The notes under the pieces are model-generated. The model was not told the origin of the DNA. It did no database searches and was given only the letters and a program-made list of their open reading frames with translations. Source: an uncultured Desulfobacteraceae bacterium (lineage in GTDB: Bacteria; Desulfobacterota; Desulfobacteria; Desulfobacterales; UBA2174). From it: 20,683 nt of DNA. The stretch is from contig CALJLV010000244.1 of NCBI GenBank assembly GCA_937982505.1, positions 1-20,683 on the forward strand, read 5' to 3'. Shown piece after piece: positions 7,640 to 14,529 of the stretch (the first letter of the stretch is position 1; the number at the start of each line of letters is the position of its first letter). Both the position numbers and the translations under genes were made by a program.

Positions 7640-8660
7640 CGAACTGCACCCGCGGATCCACCACGGCCACGCACAGATCCGAAAGGATGTTGCCGATGAG
7701 AAACAAAACGGCGCTGATGACCAGGATCCCCAGCACCACCGGATAGTCGCGCTCCACCACCGACTCGTAGCCCAGCAGCCCCATGCCGTTGATGTTGAAA
7801 ACCTTCTCGATGAGAAAGGACCCCGAGACGATGACCGAAACGTTGTTGCCGAAGCTGGTGGCGATGGGGATCAGGCTGTTGCGCAGGGCGTGGCGGAAAA
7901 CGGCCCGCCGGAAAGGGAGCCCCTTGGCCACGGCGGTGCGCACGTAGTCGGCGGCCAGGTTGTCCATCAGGGTGTTCTTCATCAGCAGGGTCATGACAGC
8001 GAAGGACCCGCAAACATAGGCCGTCAAGGGCAAAGCGGTGTGCCAGAGAAGGTCGAGGACCTTGCGGGCGGCGGAAAAGTCGGGAAAATCCTCGCTCACC
8101 AGTTCTCCCAGGGGAAAAATCTCCCACACCGAGGCGAAGAGCATCAACAGGAGGACCCCCACCACCCAGCCGGGGATGGCGTAGCCGATGAAAACCGCCA
8201 CCGAGGTCAGGTTGTCGAAGCCGCTCTGGTGGCGCAGGGCCTTGGCGATCCCCAGGGGGATACAGACCCCGTAGACCAGGATCAGGGTCAGGATCCCGAA
8301 GTAGAGGGAAACGGGAATCCGTTGGGCGATCATCTGCCAGACCGGATCGTAATAGCGCGTGGAGGTGCCCAGATCCCCGCGCACTACCTGGGAAAGCCAA
8401 TGCAGATAGCTGACGAAAACCGGCTTGTCGAACCCGTAGTAAGTCCGCAGTTCGGCGATCTGGGCCTCGGAGAGGGGTTGCTTCTGTTCGGCCGGACCGG
8501 CGGCCAGCCCCCCGGCCTGAGACTGCATCTGGCGCGACTCAAGGATGATCCGCTCGATGGGACCGCCCGGCACCAGCCGGGTGATCACAAAGACCATCAC
8601 CGTGATCCCGATCAGGGTGGGAATCACCAGCAGCAGGCGCCGGATGAAATAAGCGGCCAT
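7635..8660 (-). CDS. yejB: YejB-type peptide ABC transporter permease
   Basis: Inner-membrane permease of the DppB/OppB class, 341 residues. The start AAYFIRRLLLVIPTLIGIT, followed by RLVPGGPIERI and the periplasmic segment with YYGFDKPVFVSYLHWL, is close to YejB of enteric bacteria. It continues with FGILTLILVYGVCIPLGI, GYAIPGWVVGVLLL, the coupling loop YVRTAVAKGLPFRRAVFRHA, and ends NILSDLCVAVVDPRVQFE. The ATG at 8660 is supported by the conserved N terminus; codons upstream in frame (to 8768) do not look like protein. It is the first gene of the cluster, with a candidate promoter about 160 bases upstream. YejB and YejE form the channel; in E. coli the system imports microcin C and other peptides, but the substrate here is unknown. 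Confidence 0.93.
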   Translation of the reverse strand: MAAYFIRRLLLVIPTLIGITVMVFVITRLVPGGPIERIILESRQMQSQAGGLAAGPAEQKQPLSEAQIAELRTYYGFDKPVFVSYLHWLSQVVRGDLGTSTRYYDPVWQMIAQRIPVSLYFGILTLILVYGVCIPLGIAKALRHQSGFDNLTSVAVFIGYAIPGWVVGVLLLMLFASVWEIFPLGELVSEDFPDFSAARKVLDLLWHTALPLTAYVCGSFAVMTLLMKNTLMDNLAADYVRTAVAKGLPFRRAVFRHALRNSLIPIATSFGNNVSVIVSGSFLIEKVFNINGMGLLGYESVVERDYPVVLGILVISAVLFLIGNILSDLCVAVVDPRVQFE

Positions 8661-8819
8661 TGAAGGTCCCGGAAAAAGGAAACGGCCCTCGGCGGGAAAC
8701 GCAGGCGACGCCTTGCCCCCGCGCAGACCGGTTTGTGCGTTGTGAGAAACCACAGTTTCGCGTGGCAAAAGCGCTTGAAGCTGTTGAATCGCTTGGCTCC
8801 GTCCGGCAAAACGGTCACC

Positions 8820-8848
8820 AATTTAGCTTAGAGCGAGATGCATTTCAA
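8820..8848 (-). promoter_or_regulatory. Candidate promoter of the yej-glpK cluster
   Basis: On the minus strand TTGAAA (8848-8843) is followed after 17 bases by TAAATT (8825-8820), matching 5/6 and 4/6 of the sigma-70 consensus. It is the best match in this gap facing yejB and would give a leader of roughly 150 bases. Confidence 0.4.
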
Positions 8849-8973
8849 GGTTTGCACTCCATGCCCCTGGAACTCCGCCCGCCCCACAGCCCGACGCTAC
8901 AGGCCGTCGAACCCCAGCGGGGGCAGTTTCCCGTTGCCCCAGGTCTTTGCCGGCGGGTCGTGGCAGGCCCGAC

Positions 8974-9001
8974 TTGACAAGCGGCGGGCTTTCGGCCTAG
9001 T
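8974..9001 (+). promoter_or_regulatory. Possible promoter of the M24 peptidase gene
   Basis: A perfect TTGACA lies at 8974-8979, but the best -10 at suitable spacing (CCTAGT, 8996-9001, 16-base spacer) matches only 3 of 6 positions. The box is flanked by GCCCG (8967-8971) and CGGGC (8985-8989). Weak call. Confidence 0.25.
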
Positions 9002-9041
9002 TGGGAATCTTCCCTTCACCCATCGGCGAAAGGTTTCTCCC

Positions 9042-10244
9042 ATGTCCGACGCCCAGTCCTGTCCGGTTCCCGCATCTGAAATCGCCCACCGCGTGGCCCA
9101 GCTGCAAGTCCACCTGCAGCGCCTGGATCTGTGCGGCGCCCTGCTGGCCCAAAACTCCGATCTGTTCTATTTCGCCGGCACCATTCAGCAGGCCCACCTC
9201 TACATCCCTGCCGCCGGTCCACCGGTTCTGATGGTGCGCAAGCACCTGCCGCGAGCGGAAAAGGAATCCCCGTTGGAGCGGATTGTGGAGCTGGACAGTC
9301 CCCGGCGGATACCGGCGGTCCTCTCCGATTTTGGTCTGCCGCCGCCGCGCCGTCTCGGCCTGGAATTGGACGTGCTGCCGGCTCAGCGGTACCTGGGGCT
9401 GCGCCGCATCCTGCCCCAAACTCGGATGGAGGATGCCAGCGACGCCATCCGCCGGGTGCGGGCGGTCAAGTCGTCCTATGAGATTGAGCTGATCCGGGAA
9501 GCGGCCCGACGCGCCGACCGGGTCGCCGCCGCCGTTCCAGCCCTGCTGCGCCCCGGGATCAGCGAAGTGGCCCTGGCCGGGCAAATCGAGGCCCAGGCGC
9601 GGCGCCTGGGCCACCAGGGCATCGTGCGCATGCGTCTGTGGGGCGCCGAACTTTTCTATGGTCACCTGATGAGCGGAGCCAACGCCGCCGCGCCGAGCTA
9701 CCTGGCCTCGCCCACCGGCGGCCGCAGCCTGGGACCGGCCGTGGCCCAAGGCCCCAGCCTGGCCCCCATCGAAGCCAATGTGCCGATCCTGGTCGATTAT
9801 GTCTTTGCCCATGAAGGGTACCTGGCGGATCATACCCGCATCTTCGTCATCGGCGATCTGCCGCGGGATCTGCATCAGGCCCACGAGGCCATGGTGGCCT
9901 TGCAGAACGAACTGGCCGACCGCATGCGGCCCGGGGCTGTGACCGGGGAACTGTACGCCTGGGCAATGGAACGAACCGCCCAGATGGGGTATGCCGACTG
10001 GTTCATGGGCGCCGAGACGGACCGCATTCGCTTCGTCGGCCACGGGATCGGCATCGAACTGGACGAGTATCCCTTTCTGGCCGCCGGGCAGGAAATGCCC
10101 CTGGCCGCAGGGATGGTGATCGCCCTGGAGCCGAAGCTGATCTTTCCGGGGCGGGGCGTGGTGGGAATCGAAAACACCCACCTGGTGACGGATGCGGGCC
10201 TCGAACGTCTGACACGTTTTGGGGACGCGGTCGTGGCCGTCTGA
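9042..10244 (+). CDS. M24 family metallopeptidase (Xaa-Pro aminopeptidase-like)
   Basis: A 400-residue protein with the two-domain plan of the family: a creatinase-like N-terminal domain (about residues 15-135, with LCGALLAQNSDLFYFAG) and a pita-bread catalytic domain (about 140-400). All five expected metal ligands are visible: D252 (ILVDYVF), D263 (YLADHTRIF), H334 (FVGHGIG), E363 (ALEPKL) and E377 (VGIENTH). The region RRVRAVKSSYEIELIREAA is the usual entry to the catalytic domain. Such enzymes remove N-terminal residues before proline, usually in the cytoplasm; no signal peptide is seen. I chose the ATG at 9042, with AAAGG upstream, because the preceding in-frame codons do not resemble the family. 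It diverges from a peptide importer, so a role in using imported peptides is plausible. Exact specificity (prolidase or aminopeptidase P) cannot be told from sequence alone. Confidence 0.88.
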   Translation: MSDAQSCPVPASEIAHRVAQLQVHLQRLDLCGALLAQNSDLFYFAGTIQQAHLYIPAAGPPVLMVRKHLPRAEKESPLERIVELDSPRRIPAVLSDFGLPPPRRLGLELDVLPAQRYLGLRRILPQTRMEDASDAIRRVRAVKSSYEIELIREAARRADRVAAAVPALLRPGISEVALAGQIEAQARRLGHQGIVRMRLWGAELFYGHLMSGANAAAPSYLASPTGGRSLGPAVAQGPSLAPIEANVPILVDYVFAHEGYLADHTRIFVIGDLPRDLHQAHEAMVALQNELADRMRPGAVTGELYAWAMERTAQMGYADWFMGAETDRIRFVGHGIGIELDEYPFLAAGQEMPLAAGMVIALEPKLIFPGRGVVGIENTHLVTDAGLERLTRFGDAVVAV

Positions 10245-10251
10245 AGCGCCA

Positions 10252-10286
10252 TAAAAAAGGGAACGGGGCAGTTTCCCCGTTCCCTT
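10252..10286 (-). terminator. Intrinsic terminator of rplM-rpsI
   Basis: A perfect 12-bp stem, AAGGGAACGGGG (10257-10268) with CCCCGTTCCCTT (10275-10286), encloses a 6-base loop. Read on the minus strand it is followed by a T-run (complement of the A-run at 10253-10258), 23 bases after the rpsI stop. On the + strand it also follows the peptidase stop, but the tail there is A-rich, so it is mainly the ribosomal operon's terminator. Confidence 0.9.
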
Positions 10287-10309
10287 GAAAAAGCTGGATG
10301 GCCAACCGG

Positions 10310-10705
10310 TTAGCGTTTGGAGAACTGGAACCGGGCGCGGGCGCCGCGCTGGCCGTACTTCTTGCGTTCTTTTTCCCGCGGATCGCGCTTGACGAACCCC
10401 GCCTTCTTGAGCGGCAGACGGAATTCCGGATTGACGAGCATCAGCGCCCGGGTGATCCCGTGGCGGATGGCGCCGGCCTGGCCGTTGATCCCGCCTCCCT
10501 GGACCCGGATCTTGACATCGTAGGCGCCCTGGGTATTGGTCAAGCGGAACGGATCGAGCATCATGGTCCGGGCCGACTCAACCTTGAAATAGTCCTCCAG
10601 GGGACGATCGTTGATGGAGACCTCTCCGCTGCCCGGGGTCAACCAGGTGCGGGCGATGGCGCTCTTGCGCTTGCCAGTGGCGTAGAAGACGTTTTCCTGT
10701 TCCAT
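10310..10705 (-). CDS. rpsI: 30S ribosomal protein S9 (uS9)
   Basis: A 131-residue S9, the usual length, whose C-terminal tail reaches toward P-site tRNA in the small subunit. Motifs are ATGKRKSAIARTWLTPGSG near the N terminus, VQGGGINGQAGAIRHGI in the middle, and the basic ending RKKYGQRGARARFQFSKR. The ATG at 10705 has GGAAAG upstream; a GTG four codons earlier (10717) is an alternative but lacks a better ribosome site. It follows rplM by 34 bases, the conserved L13-S9 pair. Confidence 0.98.
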   Translation of the reverse strand: MEQENVFYATGKRKSAIARTWLTPGSGEVSINDRPLEDYFKVESARTMMLDPFRLTNTQGAYDVKIRVQGGGINGQAGAIRHGITRALMLVNPEFRLPLKKAGFVKRDPREKERKKYGQRGARARFQFSKR

Positions 10706-10739
10706 GAATCTTTCCACTCAATCGAGACGGGTTGTCGGC

Positions 10740-11180
10740 TTATGCAAGCAGTTGGAGGGGTTCAGGCTGCTGGGCGGCATGGGGATGGTCGCTGCCGCCG
10801 TAGACCTTCAGCTTCTTGAACAGCTGCCGCCCCAGCCGGTTCTTGGGCAGCATCCCGCGCACCGCGAAACGCACCAGATTCTCGGGCCGCTGGGTCTTGA
10901 GCTTTTCAGCCGTGACGCTCTTGATCCCCCCGATGTAGCCGGTATGCCGGTAGTAGGTCTTCTGCTGCCATTTGGCGCCCGTCAATTTGACCTTGGCGGC
11001 ATTGATCACGATGATGTGATCGCCCATGTCCGCATGGGGGGTGAACAGGGGGCTGTGTTTGCCCCGCAGGCGTGCCGCCACCTGGGAAGCCAGTCTCCCC
11101 AGCACGGCCCCCTCGGCGTCGACGATGAACCAATTACCCGGATTATCGCTGTTTTTGGCGCTGTAGGTGTATTTTTTCAC
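10740..11180 (-). CDS. rplM: 50S ribosomal protein L13 (uL13)
   Basis: A 146-residue L13, near the usual length. Diagnostic stretches include WFIVDAEGAVLGRLASQVA, HADMGDHIIVINAAKVKLTG, KTYYRHTGYIGGIK, VRGMLPKNRLGRQLFKKLKV and the ending YGGSDHPHAAQQPEPL. The start is a GTG at 11180, supported by AGGAG nine bases upstream and by the N terminus KKYTYSAK, with no better ATG. It is the first gene of the rplM-rpsI pair and has its own promoter-like sequence upstream. Confidence 0.98.
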   Translation of the reverse strand: MKKYTYSAKNSDNPGNWFIVDAEGAVLGRLASQVAARLRGKHSPLFTPHADMGDHIIVINAAKVKLTGAKWQQKTYYRHTGYIGGIKSVTAEKLKTQRPENLVRFAVRGMLPKNRLGRQLFKKLKVYGGSDHPHAAQQPEPLQLLA

Positions 11181-11216
11181 GGTTCAACACTCCTGTGGGT
11201 TCTGACGAATTTGGGA

Positions 11217-11245
11217 CTATTAATTAAAACGGCGGCGCCTGTCAA
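11217..11245 (-). promoter_or_regulatory. Candidate rplM-rpsI promoter
   Basis: On the minus strand a perfect TTGACA (11245-11240) is followed after 17 bases by TAATAG (11222-11217) in an AT-rich patch, starting about 35 bases before the GTG of rplM. The -10 matches only 3 of 6 bases, but the surrounding AATTAATAG run would favour melting. Confidence 0.5.
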
Positions 11246-11272
11246 GTCCAAAAACAGGCCTTTGACAGGCGC
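11235..11272. repeat. Inverted repeat carrying two divergent TTGACA boxes
   Basis: GCGCCTGTCAA (11235-11245) and TTGACAGGCGC (11262-11272) are perfect 11-base inverted copies 16 bases apart. Each arm contains a TTGACA, the left one pointing to rplM and the right one to the CYTH gene. For the right-hand box a possible -10 is CATGAA (11286-11291), 3 of 6. The repeat could be a regulator site or a transcribed hairpin. Confidence 0.75.
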
Positions 11273-11348
11273 GGGTCCAAAATGGCATGAATCGCTTTGC
11301 CGCTCGAATTCCTCATCCCTGCAAGACGATGCCATAAAGTTGGTGACA

Positions 11349-11963
11349 ATGAACGAACTGGAAATTGAAGTCAAGTTTTTTGTGGGCCATCCCCAGGAGT
11401 TGCGCCGGCGCATCCTGGCCCTGGGAGCCACCGGCGGCGGACGGGTTTTCGAGCGCAACGAAGTCTTCGACGACGCCCGCCGCACCCTGAAAAGCCGCGG
11501 TGAACTGCTCCGGCTGCGCCAGGATACGGCCTGCCGCCTGACCTACAAACAGCCGGGCGACCCCTCTCAGGACCAGTTCAAGATCCAGTGCGAGCGGGAA
11601 ACCGTCGTGGCCGATGGGCAGGTCCTGCGTGCCGTCTTCCAGGCCCTGGGCCTCAACACGGTGCTGATCTACGAAAAGTGGCGCGAAACCTTTCACCAGG
11701 ACGGGGCCCATCTGTGCCTGGATGAATTGCCTTTCGGCCATTTTCTCGAAATTGAAGGAACGCCGGCGGATATTCGACGCCTGGCCCAAACCCTGGAACT
11801 CCCCTGGAAGCGGCGCATCCTGGTCAACTACCACCAGATCTTTGGCCTCATCGCCGAATCCGAAGCCCTCCCCTTTGCCCATATCACCTTTGACAATTTC
11901 CGGGGCTTGACCCTGGATCTGCAGCCCTACCGGCACCGCTTCGAGGCCGAGCCGGGCCGATGA
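11349..11963 (+). CDS. cyaB: CYTH domain protein, class IV adenylate cyclase (CyaB)-like
   Basis: A 204-residue CYTH-superfamily protein. These are triphosphate tunnel enzymes that bind a triphosphorylated substrate and metal; members include class IV adenylate cyclase and thiamine triphosphatase. The signature ExExK is at residues 5-9 (ELEIEVKFF), followed by the basic and acidic tunnel strands: GELLRLRQ, RLTYKQP, FKIQCERE, IYEKWRETF, LCLDELPFGHFLEIEG. The final part (RRLAQTLEL, ILVNYHQIFGL) matches CyaB-like proteins. The ATG at 11349 puts the signature right at the N terminus as usual, although the ribosome site is weak and a GTG at 11343 is in frame. Frame upstream of this start is antisense to rplM. 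Whether it makes cAMP or hydrolyses a triphosphate cannot be decided from sequence. Confidence 0.88.
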   Translation: MNELEIEVKFFVGHPQELRRRILALGATGGGRVFERNEVFDDARRTLKSRGELLRLRQDTACRLTYKQPGDPSQDQFKIQCERETVVADGQVLRAVFQALGLNTVLIYEKWRETFHQDGAHLCLDELPFGHFLEIEGTPADIRRLAQTLELPWKRRILVNYHQIFGLIAESEALPFAHITFDNFRGLTLDLQPYRHRFEAEPGR

Positions 11964-11973
11964 GGAGATCTCC

Positions 11974-12840
11974 ATGACGGCGGCGCCTTTCCCCCCCTGG
12001 CCGGCCGGAAGCGATTTTACACTGGTAAACCTGAACCTGCGCTTCGGCCTGGCCCAGGACGGCGAAAACCGCTGGGACCGGCGGCGCCGGCTGTGGCCGA
12101 CTTTTCTGGAACGCTGCCCGGCCGATTTTCTCGTCCTCCAGGAGGTCAACGACTTTCAGGCCGACGATCTCCAAGCGCTTCTGGGCGCCTACGGCTGCGT
12201 CGGCCGCCGGCGTCCCGCCCCCCAATCCTGGCAGCACAACCTCATCTGGTACCGGCGTGAGTGGACTTGCGAGGCGAGCGATCACTTCTACCTGAGCCCC
12301 ACCCCGCAGATTCCCAGCCGTTTTCGCGCCAGCCGCTGGCCCCGCCAGTGCAGCGCGGCCGTCTTTACCCGGGACGGATGCCGGCTGGCCATCGCCGCCA
12401 CCCACCTGGATTTCGATTTTCAGGTCCAGGAGGCCAGCGCACGCTTGATCCGCCGGCGCGTCGACGCCATGGCCGCCGCCGCCAACGCCACCATCGTCGC
12501 CGGCGACTTCAACGCCCCTCCCGGCACCCCGGCCCATCGCGTCCTCACCGTCGATCCGCATGTCGACGGCCGGACGATACCATCCTTCAAAGACGTTTTC
12601 GCTCCGCCCTACCCTGGAACCCATCATGGGTTCACCGGCAGCCGCGACGGCGACTACATCGACTGGATCCTCTACCACGGCGCCATCGAAGTCCTCCGCT
12701 GCGGCGTTCTGCAGACGCCAATCGAGGGGCGCCACCTCTCCGACCACTATCCGGTCTGGGCGGCCTTCGGCTGGCAGGCGCCGCAACGGGCAGCAACCCA
12801 TGCCGCCGATCATCAGCCGGCGGTCCGGCGCACCAAATGA
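11974..12840 (+). CDS. Endonuclease/exonuclease/phosphatase (EEP) family protein
   Basis: A 288-residue, metal-dependent phosphoesterase of the DNase I-like fold. Motifs in order are LVNLNLRFG (residues 18-25), LVLQEV with the metal-binding E57, AATHLDFDF with H144, the GDFN motif at 177-180, DGDYIDWIL with D230, and LSDHYPV with the catalytic H258. No signal peptide is visible, so it is probably cytoplasmic. It starts 10 bases after the CYTH gene stop, and GAGGAG beginning in that stop codon is the ribosome site, so the two are very likely co-translated. A 10-base palindrome (GGAGATCTCC, 11964-11973) overlaps this site. The substrate could be a nucleic acid, a lipid or a small phosphodiester; sequence does not decide. 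The last 20 residues look disordered. Confidence 0.88.
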   Translation: MTAAPFPPWPAGSDFTLVNLNLRFGLAQDGENRWDRRRRLWPTFLERCPADFLVLQEVNDFQADDLQALLGAYGCVGRRRPAPQSWQHNLIWYRREWTCEASDHFYLSPTPQIPSRFRASRWPRQCSAAVFTRDGCRLAIAATHLDFDFQVQEASARLIRRRVDAMAAAANATIVAGDFNAPPGTPAHRVLTVDPHVDGRTIPSFKDVFAPPYPGTHHGFTGSRDGDYIDWILYHGAIEVLRCGVLQTPIEGRHLSDHYPVWAAFGWQAPQRAATHAADHQPAVRRTK

Positions 12841-12842
12841 GC

Positions 12843-12863
12843 GCTGCCCGAGAAACCGGCAGC
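12843..12863. terminator. Weak hairpin between convergent EEP gene and ruvB
   Basis: GCTGCC (12843-12848) can pair with GGCAGC (12858-12863) around a 9-base loop, in the 31-base gap between the two stop codons. There is no T-run on either strand. It is the only structure in the gap and may help separate the convergent transcripts. Confidence 0.25.
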
Positions 12864-12871
12864 ATTGGGTC

Positions 12872-13915
12872 TTAGAAGAGGCGCGACTGGACCTTGAGGC
12901 CGAGGTGGCGCCAGGCGCTCTCGGCAGCCTTGCGCCCGGTGGAGGTCCGCGTGACCATGCCGATGGCCAGCAGGTAGGGTTCCACCACATCCACTAAAGT
13001 GTCGGCATCCTCCTGCAAGGTCGCCGCGATGGCTTCGATCCCCACCGGCCCGCCGCTGTAGTAATCGATGATGGTGCGCAGATAGCGACGGTCCAGGCGC
13101 GTCAGGCCCAGGGCGTCGACCCCTTCCAGGCTCAGGGCGGCGGCCACGGTGGCCTCGTCGATGCGTCCGTCCCCGCGCACCTGGGCATAGTCGCGCACCC
13201 GCTTCAAGAGGCGGTTGACGATCCGGGGGGTCCCCCGGCTGCGATGGGCCAGGGCCTGGGCGGCCGGAGCGTCGATGGGAACCTGCAGCAGGGACGCCGA
13301 GCGGTGGGTGATCCAGACCAGATCGTCGATGGTGTAAAAATCGAGATGGCGCATCAGCCCGAAGCGGTCCCGCAGGGGGGCCGACAGCATCCCCACCCGG
13401 GTGGTGGCGCCCACCAGGGTGAAACGGTGGAGGCGGAATCGGTGGCTGCGGGCATGGATCCCCTTGTCGAAGACAAAATCCACGGCGAAGTCTTCCATGG
13501 CCGGGTAGAGGAACTCCTCCACCGACTTGGGGGTGCGGTGGATCTCGTCCACGAACAGGACATCGCCCTCCTCCAGGTGGGTCAACAACCCGAGCAGGTC
13601 GCCGCCTTTTTCCAGGGCCGGACCCGACGTCACCGTCAGGTTGCGCCCCATTTCGTTGGCGATGATGTGGGCCAGGGTGGTCTTGCCCAGGCCAGGAGGC
13701 CCGTGAAAGAGCAGATGTTCGAGGGGTTCAGCCCTCTTGCGGGCGGCTTCCAGGGCGATGCTGAGCGTCTCCACCAGTTGTTGCTGGCCGATGTATTCCG
13801 CCAGCCGGGAGGGCCTCAGGCTGAGGATCTCCGGTTCCTGGTCCTCCGGCTGGGCCGCAGCGGTGGTGGCGGGCAGCTCCTGGTCGAAGCGCTGGGAAAG
13901 GATGCCGTCGCTCAT
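12872..13915 (-). CDS. ruvB: Holliday junction branch migration ATPase RuvB
   Basis: AAA+ motor that forms hexamers on DNA and, with RuvA, drives branch migration of Holliday junctions. 347 residues, normal length. Features: SLRPSRLAEYIGQ, Walker A GPPGLGKT (72-79), Walker B VDEIH (D123-E124), sensor 1 LVGATTRVG, arginine finger region SAPLRDRFG, and the winged-helix C-terminal domain from about residue 265, including GGPVGIEAIA. The first 30 residues are an acidic, variable leader. Its ATG overlaps the ruvA stop (ATGA), showing translational coupling. It is the last gene of ybgF-ruvCAB. Confidence 0.98.
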   Translation of the reverse strand: MSDGILSQRFDQELPATTAAAQPEDQEPEILSLRPSRLAEYIGQQQLVETLSIALEAARKRAEPLEHLLFHGPPGLGKTTLAHIIANEMGRNLTVTSGPALEKGGDLLGLLTHLEEGDVLFVDEIHRTPKSVEEFLYPAMEDFAVDFVFDKGIHARSHRFRLHRFTLVGATTRVGMLSAPLRDRFGLMRHLDFYTIDDLVWITHRSASLLQVPIDAPAAQALAHRSRGTPRIVNRLLKRVRDYAQVRGDGRIDEATVAAALSLEGVDALGLTRLDRRYLRTIIDYYSGGPVGIEAIAATLQEDADTLVDVVEPYLLAIGMVTRTSTGRKAAESAWRHLGLKVQSRLF

Positions 13916-14529
13916 CGCTGCTTTTCGCCCCGGTAGACTTCATCAAAGAGGGCCTCGGGCGTGTCGATGGCCGGGTTGCGCGCAAACGCCTCTTCGATCA
14001 TGCGGCGCGCCTCGGCCGACTTGTAGCCGAGCTGGGCCACCAGAACGTCGATCACTGGGGTGACCATATCCTTGGCCGCCGCCGAGGCCGGCCGATCCGC
14101 GTCGCGAATCATGGCGAACTTGCCCATCTTGCCTTCCAGGGTGGCCACGATCTTCTGGGCCGTGCGCGCCCCGATCCCCTTGAGCTGCCTGAGGATCGCC
14201 ACATCCCGGTCCTCGATGGCCCGGGCGATCTGGCGCACCGGAAGGGTCATGGCCCGCACCGCCTTGGTCGGTCCGATGTCCTCCACGGAGGTGAACATCT
14301 GAAAAAACTCTTTCTCGGCTTCCAGCAAAAACCCGATCAAGAGCGGCTTGGGTTGCCGTTCGGTCTGCTGGTGATAGATGTAAAGGGAGACCGGGTCACC
14401 CAGACACTTGTCCTCCAGGCTTTCCATCACCCCGGCGGGGACCAGCACCTCGTATCCCACCGCCCCGGCAAGCAGCAGGATGCGATCTTCGTACTTTTGC
14501 AGCAGCTTGCCTTCTAGGTAGCCGATCAT
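13912..14529 (-). CDS. ruvA: Holliday junction DNA-binding subunit RuvA
   Basis: Binds the four-way junction as a tetramer and loads RuvB. 205 residues, normal length. The N-terminal OB-fold starts MIGYLEGKLL. Two helix-hairpin-helix motifs are at TSVEDIGPTKAVRAM and LKGIGARTAQKIVATL. A flexible linker (about residues 138-160) leads to the RuvB-contacting domain III, VLVAQLGYKSAEARRMIEEA. The ATG at 14529 overlaps the ruvC stop by 4 bases (ATGA). Confidence 0.98.
   Translation of the reverse strand: MIGYLEGKLLQKYEDRILLLAGAVGYEVLVPAGVMESLEDKCLGDPVSLYIYHQQTERQPKPLLIGFLLEAEKEFFQMFTSVEDIGPTKAVRAMTLPVRQIARAIEDRDVAILRQLKGIGARTAQKIVATLEGKMGKFAMIRDADRPASAAAKDMVTPVIDVLVAQLGYKSAEARRMIEEAFARNPAIDTPEALFDEVYRGEKQR

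Larger units (their letters stand above)
8661..9041. other. Divergent intergenic region, yejB / M24 peptidase
   Basis: A 381-base gap between divergent genes. It contains a candidate promoter toward yejB and a perfect TTGACA facing the peptidase. The yejB-proximal 150 bases would be a long untranslated leader; I see no hairpin series or anti-terminator there that identifies a known riboswitch. Open frames across it have no recognisable protein features. Confidence 0.6.

Noticed and set aside
4517..7699. A 1060-codon open frame on the + strand
   Set aside because: It lies antisense to yejA and yejE, which have clear family motifs; its His/Gly/Pro/Gln-rich translation shows no motif. Long antisense frames are common in GC-rich DNA.
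8624..8821. A 65-codon minus-strand frame overlapping the yejB start
   Set aside because: No ribosome site or domain; most of it lies in the leader and the end overlaps yejB in another frame.
10704..11348. N-terminal extension of the CYTH gene through 645 bases antisense to rplM
   Set aside because: The CYTH signature is at residues 5-9 from the ATG at 11349, where family members begin, and the extension lies opposite rplM.
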